Below are positions 54,686-64,000 of a stretch of DNA of 64,000 nucleotides, one piece after another (position 1 is the stretch's first letter; every line of letters starts with the position of its first letter). Where the stretch lies: the NCBI GenBank assembly GCA_036365455.1, contig JAWQUS010000032.1, positions 13,214,001-13,278,000 of the forward strand, read 5' to 3'. Source of the DNA: Macrosoma leucophasiata. Lineage: Eukaryota; Arthropoda; Insecta; Lepidoptera; Hedylidae. The position numbers were made by a program, and so were the translations under genes. Below the pieces are notes generated by a model. It was not told the DNA's origin. It saw nothing but the letters and a program-made list of their open reading frames with translations, and did no database searches.

Positions 54686-54956
54686 ATTTTATTTTGACAA
54701 AGTCATAAGGGTCCTAAATGACCAGTCCAACGCAAAAAAGGAAATAATACAATGGTGTTGAAATTGGCAGCTTGGTTATTGGTCTGTGATTGGCTACAAA
54801 ATAATTTGCTTACTTTTAAAAAATATTTTGTAAGTCCCCATTCGTTTTAACGTCAAGAAAGTGTGAGTGAAATCTAAATTCAATAAACAATTTTCTACAT
54901 ACTATTTGTTAGGACGCAATCAGGACGGCTTTTGGTCATTTTCCTTTGACATTAGT

Positions 54957-55073
54957 CGTCCCAACTTTATCTTTTACCCGACGACAAAAACCTGCGAAAA
55001 CGTGGCAACATTTTCGCAGGTTTATGCAAGCTTCATATATTGTCGTTGGCGAAAAGATAAAGTTGGGAGTATT
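54957..55073. mobile_element. small inverted-repeat element
   Basis: tcccaactttatctttt is inverted at aaaagataaagttggga. An inner hairpin aaacctgcgaaaa/ttttcgcaggttt lies inside. Confidence 0.75.
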
Positions 55074-55116
55074 ATACACGCGAGAAAATCCGCAAATATA
55101 CCTACCTATTATATAC

Positions 55117-55338
55117 TCCGAAAACAAATAAAAACTACTTGACCAACCGAAACACAAGTTTCTACTTCCTTAATGATTCAAAGTTCAGTATTTAATTATA
55201 TAATGAGATAATAATTATATGTATTTTAAGTCAATAAAGTTTTTAATTATTATTAATATTTAATGAATTGTGAACTTTGATTGAAGTAAGTAGAAACTTG
55301 TGTTTCGATTGGTCTAGTAGTTTTCATTTGTTTTCGGA
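55117..55338. mobile_element. 222-bp MITE with ~65-base inverted ends
   Basis: tccgaaaacaaataaaaact and cgaaacacaagtttctactt are inverted at 55262-55338. Noncoding AT-rich centre. Confidence 0.78.
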
Positions 55339-55646
55339 TACTTCAATAAATACAATTTTGTATTTTCATAATCACAAATCTATTCAAGCTAATCACCGTT
55401 CCTTGTAATAAAAACATTTAGTATTTGCAACTACATTTTCGCAAGGAGGTCGAATTGTACATACGAAATTCAAACTTCCGCTGCAAATTTCTAATGTCGA
55501 TACTAGCATCATTTGAAACAACATTTCCAAATATGGAAAACCTGCAAAATTTATGCGTGACTGCTCAATGATAACACGAAACAAAAGTTATTTATGTAAA
55601 TATGTGTATGTTGGTATGTATCTTCACGCCAAGTTAAATAATTTAC

Positions 55647-55887
55647 ATTTTTTATGTAATGGAAGTGGCAAACAAGCATGCAGTTCACACAAAGACCATG
55701 GTGAAAATACAGATGCGTTACTACTTCTGAGGCCTAAGGTGTTATGCCTCTATGCCGGAAATTACAGGGACGTACATTACCACCTGACCGGAACACGATA
55801 GTGCTGAACACTACCATTTAGCGGCAAGTATATTAGTTAAAGCCTGCGACCGCGAGCTCCCTCACTAGAAATCTACCACCAGTAAAA
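55647..55887 (-). repeat. family A repeat with internal deletion
   Basis: The stretch between the gcagttcac and acaaagacc tracts is deleted; the remainder is consensus-like. Confidence 0.7.
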
Positions 55888-55889
55888 CC

Positions 55890-57050
55890 TACAGCAGTTA
55901 AAACAATCGATCTCCAATAAAACTAATACAGCTCGAAATCAAACAGCAATTGCTCAAACCTTACCTTTTACTTAAAGCACTTACAGAAAGTACACATTGC
56001 AATCCGCTTTTGCAATGTTAGTTGTGTCCGAGGCTGTTTCGTTCTCATTTCATTAGGCGCACTATTTACGTCTTTTTTTAGAGTTACGCACTTCTAAAGA
56101 ATTAATTTTAGTTTAATATACTTAAAAGAAAACGCTCTTCAAACTAATTGAACTTAAAATTTTTAAAATAAAACAGTTATTAGTAATTAATTGAAAGATT
56201 CATTATTGTACAAAAAAATATTTTTATAGTGAACTAAAAAGTGTAAGAAAATGAAACAGTTTTATTTTTTTTTATTAATTTTAAGTTAATTTTATTACAT
56301 TGTAATCGGTTTTTGAGACGTGTACAATGTTTCAAGTTGATCACATTTCGAAGATTCCGTTACATAGATACATAGAAGTTAAGCTGATGAAAGCGTGTTA
56401 ATAATAAAAAGGAAATGCTTACAGGATCGTTTTGTTTAATTTGTTCCTTTTCTTGGGAACGCGTAAAGATATCTAGTTGATGTCAAAATCAAATAGGTAC
56501 GCAGGTTTAGAATCCATGGGAAATAATAAAATAAGAATTGACGTTAGGGTTCGGTTGCAACAAAATAATTTTTAGAGTTAGTTTTTGTAAGATTTTACAT
56601 CTTGCTCTAATTGTAACAAATTTGTTGAAGTTATGGTAATCCAACCTTAACACATTTGATAAAGTTAGAGGATGGAAAAGAATGGAAAATTTTACATTAA
56701 CAATAACTTTAACAAATAGGTGTTTTGGTACAACCAAACCTAAGGCAACAAAGATTCAGTTTATGTGCATATTTATCCTCATAGGCAAGAACTTACTCGT
56801 TTATGAGAATAAAAGTACATAAGTAATACTTGTACCTACATCCTTGTTAAGATCATAGTTGATTAAAAGCATGAAGTTTCGCAAAAACACAATAATTAGG
56901 CAAATCAAATAAATCTGGTGGTAAGTTAGTACAGGCACAAAACAATAAAAAATATATTTGCATTGCTAAAGTGTCCGTGACTTAAATCGTTGTATGAGAA
57001 TAACACTATTCCAACTACAAAAATAAAATTGTTTTATGAATCTTATTTCA
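55890..57050. other. intergenic AT-rich DNA
   Basis: No gene or repeat recognised. Confidence 0.4.
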
Positions 57051-57051
57051 T

Positions 57052-57260
57052 AACTAGCTGTGACCGCGACTTCGTCCCCGTAAGAATTTATATTTGTTCA
57101 GTACCTACCCGGACGAAGTCGTGGGCGCAGCTAGTATAAAAGTAGCTTAATTTACGCCTTATTACATAAGCTATCTGCCAGTGAAATTCCCGTCTAAATC
57201 GGTCCAGTCGTTCCCGAGATTAGCCGGAACAAACAGACAGACAGACAAACAATAGTAAAA
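57052..57260 (+). repeat. ctagctgtgcccgcgacttcg repeat
   Basis: tagctgtgaccgcgacttcg, gtgggcgcagctagtataaa and a (gaca)n tail. Confidence 0.7.
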
Positions 57261-57771
57261 AATCTTGTTTTGGTATATGTATCGTGTATACATACATTTG
57301 CATTTAGTAAAAAGCGGTTATTTTTATATTACAAATAGACACTCCAATTTTATTTATTTGTATAGATACCGATATGAATCCTTTAAGTTTTCCTTAGAAT
57401 AACGTAACCTACTTTTACATTGGGCGGAACCAGAGAATATGTTCCTATTTATTACGCGGAACCCTCCATGCACGATTGCGACGGGGACTCGCACTTGGTT
57501 TGTTTTTTTTTTTGTTGTATTACTTTTAATACGTTTTCTTGATAAGCAGTGACCCATGCAACATCGATCGGGATATTTCATAAGGTTTTGTGAAAAACGA
57601 ACAGCAGTTTCGTTTTTTATTATGTAAGCAATGATTTCGATGATGATTATTTCTATTATTGGCTCTTTCATTTGAAATGTCATTCCTAGTATTTTAATTT
57701 GATGGTTAGGAGTTCGAGACCGTATATACCCAATATTCTGTTACTTTTGCTAAATAAGGAACATTGTTTTT

Positions 57772-58320
57772 GTTTCTTTTATGTCATGAAATGGCAAAGA
57801 AGCTTAAAGTTCTTATTGATGGTAAGTGAATAGTGCAGTCTACGAACTACCTAAAACAAGCTGCGTTAAAACGGACATATAATAATAATAATAAATACGC
57901 TTACACTCACAGCCCCACAGTAGGTATAAACCTGTGTCGTGGGTGCCGTTGTACATACAACACATACACAAACACCCAGACCCGACACAAATATCTGTAG
58001 GCCATACAAATATTTGTCCCGGTGCGGGGATCGAACCCGCGACCCTTCGAATCAAACGGTTATCTTACACCGCTGGACTAACCGGGTCGTCTATATCCAT
58101 CACCGGGTCGATATCAATGCAAATGCCTTGCCACTCTTGAGGTCTAAGTTATTTTGCCTTCGTGCTGGAATTAGCAGAACCGTGCGTCACCTGACCGGAA
58201 CACGATAGCACTGTACACTTTAATTTATCGGCAGATAGAATCAGTAATGCGATGGGGCCTACGCCTGGGAGCTCCGCTACTGAAACTCTGCCACTATTAC
58301 CCACCACCGCCCGATTCTCA
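57772..58320 (-). repeat. family A repeat split by a family V SINE
   Basis: The 3' part is at 57772-57850 and the 5' part at 58115-58320, both diverged. The tRNA SINE at 57893-58092 sits between them. Confidence 0.6.
57893..58092 (-). mobile_element. tRNA-derived SINE, family V
   Basis: Head gacgacccggttagtccagc, B box GGTTCGATCCC. Its (TAA)n-like end is at 57880-57893. Confidence 0.77.
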
Positions 58321-58559
58321 TTTCTACCTTATACGGAACTAAATATCTATATCAGTGGTATCAAGACACACATAAAACTTCCATGCATTTCTAGAACTCC
58401 ATACAAGTATATAACTATCTTTGATTTGTTGGAGCTCTACCACTAGTAAAACTAGTTATATAGTAACTGATCCAGCAAGGTTTGTATAAGTATCAATTAT
58501 TATTGTCAATGCTGTAAACATAAACCTTACGAACTATTTTCTATCTACATACCAATAAA

Positions 58560-58855
58560 TACAAAAAATCAATCGAGCAGTTTCGGAAGAGTGCGATCGC
58601 AAATACCGTGACACGAAATTCTGTGGTGTCAAGGATAAAGGAGATATAAGAAGAGAAATGACCAAATAGGTCGAGTTCTGTCTGATGGTGGGGTCAAAAG
58701 TCTTAGGAATCGGCGTGCATGTATGAAGAGAATGATGAAGGTAGACGAGGCACGAGAGGTTTGTCAGAACCGGGATGTCTGGCGCTCTACACTCTCTGCC
58801 TACCCCGTTAGGGACCTGGCGTGAAGATACATACATACATACATACATACATAAG
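58560..58855 (+). mobile_element. LINE 3' end with C-terminal coding relic and (ATAC)n tail
   Basis: 58700-58815 reads KRMMKVDEAREVCQNRDVWR then STLSAYPVRDLA and a TGA. The WR near the end is typical of LINE polyprotein C-termini. A perfect (ATAC)n tail follows at 58825-58852. Confidence 0.65.
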
Positions 58856-58859
58856 AAGA

Positions 58860-59600
58860 GAATTGACTAAACCCCTTTTCCCTTGACACCACAGTTTGAT
58901 TCATCTCCATTTTCCTTGACACCACAGAATTATTACAAAAGACAACGAAGTTTTTTTAAATTAGCGCAGTATAAATTTCGATCAAAAATATTCCAAATCC
59001 TTAAAAGGTATATAAAACAATAAATTAAGTTTATAACGTCATACGGTAAAAAATAAATGAAAAATATTTATGTTTTTTAATTATTTTGAAGAATATTTGA
59101 AAAAGTACGTAAAACAATGAAAAAATTTATAGGGAGATAAAATCAGTTCTCATGCCTTTGATATAACTTTGTTGTTAATTTGATCGATGTTACATGAATA
59201 ATATTATGCGAGCAGGTAGCTACTGTTATTGTAATACTAGCTGTTGCCCGCTGCTTCTTCTACCAAATAATTTTACCTACACAAGAAAGCAATTTTTGCT
59301 GCAAACGTCTACTAACTATATCTAAGCCAAATTTAAAGATTTTATTAACACAATGAAGGACTTTCATACAAGGTTGCGAGAACTTTTAGACCACTATAAT
59401 GCGGCTTTGTAACAAAATTAATTCTTACCGAATATTTACTGGCTATTAACTCAGGTTCTACCACAAAAATGTAGGTACCTACTTTCAGGCAAACCTTTGA
59501 GAACCGTTAGATTCCTGTAATCCAGGCCTATCGCAAAATTCGTTTTTGGCGAGCGTTATCATCATCACGATATCACCCGAGAGATGTCCACTGTTCAATT
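58860..59600. other. intergenic AT-rich DNA
   Basis: ccttgacaccacag occurs twice (58882, 58914). No gene. Confidence 0.4.
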
Positions 59601-59930
59601 AAACTGCCTTAGTAGCCTAGAGGTAGCAGGCCACTACTACTACTACGCTGAGGTCCTGGGTTCGATTCCCGGATAGGGGGTTATCAGAGATATTGGTGTA
59701 AAGTCCTTTATATCTGGTTCTATTGGGATTTTTTCATTTTCTGGAAATTTCCCAGTACCTCGAAGTTTGGTAATGTGCCCGGAGATGTCAACAGGCTCAC
59801 CACCTGTGACATGGACCAAAAACGTAACCGGTGAATCGTGGGTGTTTGCATGTATGCTTGAATGCATGCATTAGGCGATCTCAGACACCTCTGCCTATCC
59901 CTTCGGGGATTACAGGCGTGAAATTACATT
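59601..59930 (+). mobile_element. tRNA-derived SINE, family T
   Basis: Head actgccttagtagcctagag, B box GGTTCGATTCC, end attacaggcgtgaaatt. Confidence 0.82.
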
Positions 59931-60097
59931 TGAATCAAAGACCCATAAGGCCATATGCCATAATCGCCACGTAGTCCCATCGCAGGACGGTGTTGCCTCT
60001 CTTTCTTTTTTACTGCCACCGAAAAAATAACAGGTTGCACTCCAGGGGTGCCGGCAGAAGTGAATACTTGAATATTAACGTAGTCTGTTTTTTGTTT

Positions 60098-60228
60098 TGT
60101 TGCACCACCATTACTATCACCACCACCACCGACACTACCAACACTACCAACGCCACCAACGCCGTCAAACGTTATTAACACCACTAACGCCACCAAAGCC
60201 ACCAACGCCCCCACCACCATCATTACAG
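60098..60228. repeat. degenerate ACC/CCA trinucleotide tract
   Basis: Low-complexity caccac/ccaacg units. The open frames over it are artefacts. Confidence 0.85.
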
Positions 60229-60429
60229 CTGTCACTGGGCCCTCAAAAAGAAAGCGGACACAATTCTGGTCACGTTCGCCTTACACATATTTTTCAATCA
60301 CGTGTCCTATCTCGAGTTTTAACATTTACATCCCAAAAAGTACAAGACGCCACTAAAAAAGACACTACAAAAATATTTCGGCCCTACCCTTTTCGGTACA
60401 ATCTCTGATATAATAATAAAGAACTGAAC

Positions 60430-60955
60430 TTAAACGCACTCTATGTAAAAAGGCTTACTATAAGCTCGAGGACTATCTCAAGGATAGAAATGTTTGGCTA
60501 AATGCTGATCTAGCTCCACAAAGGTGTTAAATGTAATAATCAAAGTGTAATATTGATATTATATTGTTAACTTTAAGCTTGTTTAAATTATGGAAAATTG
60601 TAAAAATATGCCTGAGATATTTTTAAAAGAGCCGACTGTGTTTTTTCCGGCACGTTTTTCTCAGATCATATTGGCCTTTGGAACTTTGCCGGTGAATGAC
60701 AAAGAATGACTCTTTTTCTTTTCTTTTTACTCTTTGTTATCAGTTTGTAAAGGGGAAAAGAGACATTCTACTGATATACATTTACATTAGTTTTATCTTA
60801 GTGATATTCTTGACTTTACATATATTTTTTATCTTGTTTGACATGTATATCAATTGTTATTCGCTTTAATTTATTTTGTTTGTTTTTGACGTGTCATAAG
60901 AGGTGCCTGTCACCCTAAATGAATAAATGAGTTTCTGATTCTGATTCTGATTCTG
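60430..60955 (+). mobile_element. LINE family L, 3' end
   Basis: Coding tail 60435-60530 (LCKKAYYKLEDYLKDRNVWL, ending at TAA) plus a 3' UTR and a ttctga hexamer tail (60930-60955). Confidence 0.72.
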
Positions 60956-61229
60956 AAGCAACACTAAACGATATCATTATGCTACAGTCTGCATGAATGC
61001 AGACATAACAAACTACATCCAGAAATGCAATCCGCAATACTAACTGTTTCCTTATTCGTATAAAATAATAGATAAAGCTAACGATTTGCAAACTGCAGCA
61101 GGGAAAGTAGGCAACATAGTTACTTGAAGGACATAAGGTTAGGTCTAACCTGTTACCTTACTTGATTTATCGATTATACGCATTTGAGCTAAGAGAAAAT
61201 GAGGGTTTGGATAAGTGCACTGACTAATT

Positions 61230-61400
61230 CTTTTTTTATGTAATGGAAGTGGCAAACAAGCATGCAGTTCACATTGATTTTAAGTGATGAGTGCAGCCTA
61301 TAGACACCCACACAAAACCAAGGTCAAAATACAGATGCATTACCACTCCTGAGGTCTAAGTTGTTATGCTTCTGTGCCGGAAATTACAGGGCCGTACATT
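61230..61400 (-). repeat. family A repeat, truncated by another insertion
   Basis: Consensus up to gggccgtacatta, then an (aat)n tract and an unrelated GC-rich patch (61400-61500). Confidence 0.7.
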
Positions 61401-61894
61401 AATAATAATAATAATAACGGCACGCATAGTGAGGAGGTTCCTGTCTCTGTGTCCCTAACCACCGGCAGCTTGGACCCTGCTCTCGCTGCCGGCGTTACAC
61501 TATTTTTTAATTTTTTATGTATATATTTGTTGTTTTTTTTATACATATATATGTAAAAAATTATAAAATAAGTTGAATCAATAAATAAGTGGAATAATAA
61601 TAATATATTCTTTATTGTACACCAACTTATAATAAGAGACAGAGAAATAAGAGACACAATATACAAGAGGCGGTCTTATCACTAAGCAGTGATCTCTTCC
61701 AGACAACCTTTGGGTTTAGGAAACAGTGCAGATACTAAACAATGGGGGTGTACCCTGCTATATGAAACTTATAAATATAATGTGAAGTTAAAATAACAGT
61801 AGACAAGAAACTAGTGATCAGGTATCAGCTGGATAAAGAAAGGGACTAGGAAACATAGTAATCATAGGTTCTTACTATATAGGTGGTACAGGTA

Positions 61895-61975
61895 CCACCT
61901 GACGGCGGCAAATATATTAGGTAATGCGATGGTTACGCCCGCGAGCTCCGTCATAGCTCTACCACCAGTAAAAGT
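61895..61975 (-). repeat. family A fragment
   Basis: tattaggtaatgcgatgg and agctctaccaccagtaaaa. Confidence 0.5.
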
Positions 61976-62065
61976 GCTTCGGTGCCTCCGCCCTCGACTC
62001 CCTACACTGTAACTCTATCACCAATAAATATATTTGTTTATTAATATCAAAAGGTAAAGTTTGTA

Positions 62066-62373
62066 ACTTCACGCCTGTAATCCCCGAAGGGGTAGGCAGA
62101 GGTAAATGCATGCATTCAAGCATACATGCAAACACCCACGATTCGCCGGTTACGTTTTGGCCCATGTAACAGGTGGCGAGCCTGTTGACATCTCCGGGCA
62201 CATTACCAAACTTTGAGGTACTGGGAAATTTCCAGAAAATGGAATAATCCCAATAGAACCAGAGATAAACGCTTTTTCACCATTATCTCTGATAACCCCC
62301 TACCCGGGAATCGAACCCAGGACCTCAGCGTAGTAGTAGTGGCCTGCTACCACTAGGCTACCGAGGCAGTTAA
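62066..62373 (-). mobile_element. tRNA-derived SINE, family T, full length
   Basis: Minus-strand head ctgcctcggtagcctagtgg, B box GGTTCGATTCC. Confidence 0.82.
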
Positions 62374-62689
62374 GGTAAAGTTTGTAACAATTGAAAATGT
62401 TATTAGGTTACCAACGTAGCACACATTGTTTCCTGTTACAATATTATTCTCACCTGAGTCGTCTTATGTCTAGTCAAGAACTAGAGTCGAGAGTCGAGTC
62501 GAGTAATTACACGTTAATTATGTGATTTTATGGATTCCGTTGTTGTTACGATGTTTAACTATGTATCTATGTATACAAAAATCAATTGCTGTTCGTTAGT
62601 CTCGCTAAAACTCGAGAACGGCTGGACCGATTTAGCTAATTTTGGTTTTGAACGATTTTTGGAAGTCCAGAGAAGATTTAAAAGATAAG

Positions 62690-62822
62690 AAAATATGAAG
62701 AAATTGAAAGGAAATAGTAAAAACCACAATTTTATTTTCCCATTCAAATAGGCGGTATCTATCAAACCTTTGACCCATTATATCATTCTGAGGCAATACA
62801 AAGTTTGCCAAGTCAGCTAGTT
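62690..62822 (-). repeat. repeat shared with 5350-5478
   Basis: See 5350-5478. Here it follows a ctcgagaacggctggaccga tract. Confidence 0.6.
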
Positions 62823-62824
62823 TA

Positions 62825-63365
62825 TTATAAAACAAAGTCACACGCGTCTGTGTGTCTGTCTGTTCGCGATATAAACTCAAAGATTAGTGCACAGATTTTC
62901 TTTGATAACGTTGCTCGCGCCAGCGCAAAGAAGGCAGATTTTCATGCGGTTTACCTAATAGATTGAGATTCTTAGGGAAGGTCGCAAAAAATCAACCCGC
63001 TTGGGGAATTTTTATCGAAGACGCTGCCTAAACCTTGTGAGATATAAAAAAAACAATGACTGCTGGATTATTTTCTCTTCAGTAGATCTACAAAAAAGTC
63101 CGCGACGGCATATATTTGTTTTTGGGATAGCTTACTTACTATATACATTATATATTGAAAAAATAAATTGTAACTTACAGTGCGGTAATGCACCGTAGAC
63201 ATAAATTGACCACGTTCAAAAGGACCAATATTATTATACAACATCGTCCTACCTATACAAATGAATAAAATTAGACTGTCTGTTTGTATTCTAAAAATAA
63301 CCGCATTTTACTAAATGCATATTATTATACACGGTACATATACCAAAACAACTTTTTTTTTCAAT
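62825..63365. other. intergenic AT-rich DNA
   Basis: No gene seen. Confidence 0.4.
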
Positions 63366-63369
63366 TTTT

Positions 63370-63545
63370 GTCTGTCTGTCTTTCTGTCTGTCTGTCTGTT
63401 TGTCCCGACTAATCTCGGGAACGGCTAGACCGATTTTAACGGGATTTTCACTGGCAGATAGCTTATCAAATGAGGAGTAACTTAGGCGCCCACGACTTCG
63501 TACGGGTAAATACTGAACGGGTTGAAGTTGGAAGTTGCGGGCACA
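63370..63545 (-). repeat. ctagctgtgcccgcgacttcg repeat, inverted
   Basis: A (tgtc)n tract, ctaatctcgggaacggctag and cactggcagatagctta. Confidence 0.65.
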
Positions 63546-64000
63546 GTTACGAATATGGTTCATCAATGAAAAATGATGCTGAAATAGGAAAAGAATACCT
63601 CTTCACAGCTTCCGTTTCCGTGCGGAGCCGGGGGGTTCGCTAGTCAGTCAGGTATAAAATATCAAAGACTACTACGAAACAATTAAATGGTGAAGGACGA
63701 TAAACTTTAAAATAACCTTTGAAGATTACATCCAGGTAGCGGTAATGTCGCTGCAGGTACCAATTTAATTAAGGTCAGTCTAATTGTTACTTGACCGGTC
63801 AAGTTTAATTGTTTAAGTAGCACTTGTTCTTGACTTCTCAGTGACTCTGACGAAACCTAAAAAAAAATTATATGAGAAATATTTGTTTTTAGGTTTCGTA
63901 CTTCAAATGGAAAAAAAAAATGGAAAGCTTAAATATAATACTTGCTGACTCGGCAAACGTCGATCTGCCAAATAATAAATGTTAAAGCTATTGCCACACA

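Noticed and set aside
54151..54697. GC-rich block with open frames, considered as a gene
   Set aside because: Its end matches another repeat fragment (3540-3625) and it finishes in an (ATA)n tail, so a LINE 3' UTR is more likely.
60097..60408. His/Pro-rich frames
   Set aside because: Low-complexity ACC-type trinucleotide tract read in different frames.

Overview
The window looks like animal nuclear DNA, most probably from a moth or butterfly. The evidence is AT-rich sequence, spliced genes with GT-AG introns, several tRNA- and 5S-derived SINE families, an R1-clade LINE, RTE-like LINE scraps and decayed mariner elements. The lepidopteran assignment is by pattern recognition; no species can be named. 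There is no operon, bacterial gene or CRISPR array.

Only two host genes are supported. Both are on the minus strand and encode paralogous CRAL-TRIO lipid-binding proteins. The complete one has seven coding exons between 49280 and 38184 and reads as an uninterrupted 310-residue protein. The other has four coding exons between 6552 and 25 and runs off the left edge. Exons 2, 3 and 4 have identical lengths (160, 59 and 197 bases) and identical splice phases in both. Both start codons lie a few bases after a matching splice acceptor, so each probably has an untranslated first exon that I could not locate. They are tandem duplicates about 43 kb apart.

Layout: 1-6600 holds the truncated gene, with a trimer of tRNA-like units (457-1186, flanked by a 12-base target duplication) in an intron. 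6600-27180 is intergenic, with SINEs, MITEs, an RTE-like LINE fragment (10070-11092) and a GC-rich, 5'-truncated R1-clade LINE (22194-24050). 27190-32133 is dominated by two abutting palindromes, the larger about 4.45 kb with arms of about 2 kb and a mariner remnant at its axis. 32620-33890 is an internally inverted mariner that shares both that inversion and a flank with the palindrome core. 34000-38180 holds more repeats. 38184-49284 is the complete gene with repeat-filled introns. 49300-64000 is intergenic, with a decayed mariner, MITEs, hairpins and SINEs.

The repeats show how the window was built. A polyadenylated repeat of about 290 bp recurs more than 20 times. A 5S rRNA-like SINE of about 360 bp recurs six times, two tRNA-derived SINE families recur, and four mariner copies all carry broken transposases. 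No element here encodes a complete transposase or LINE polyprotein, so mobilisation would need enzymes from elsewhere. I found no clearly new protein system. The most unusual features are the giant palindrome with its mariner axis, and the tRNA-like multimers that move with target-site duplications.
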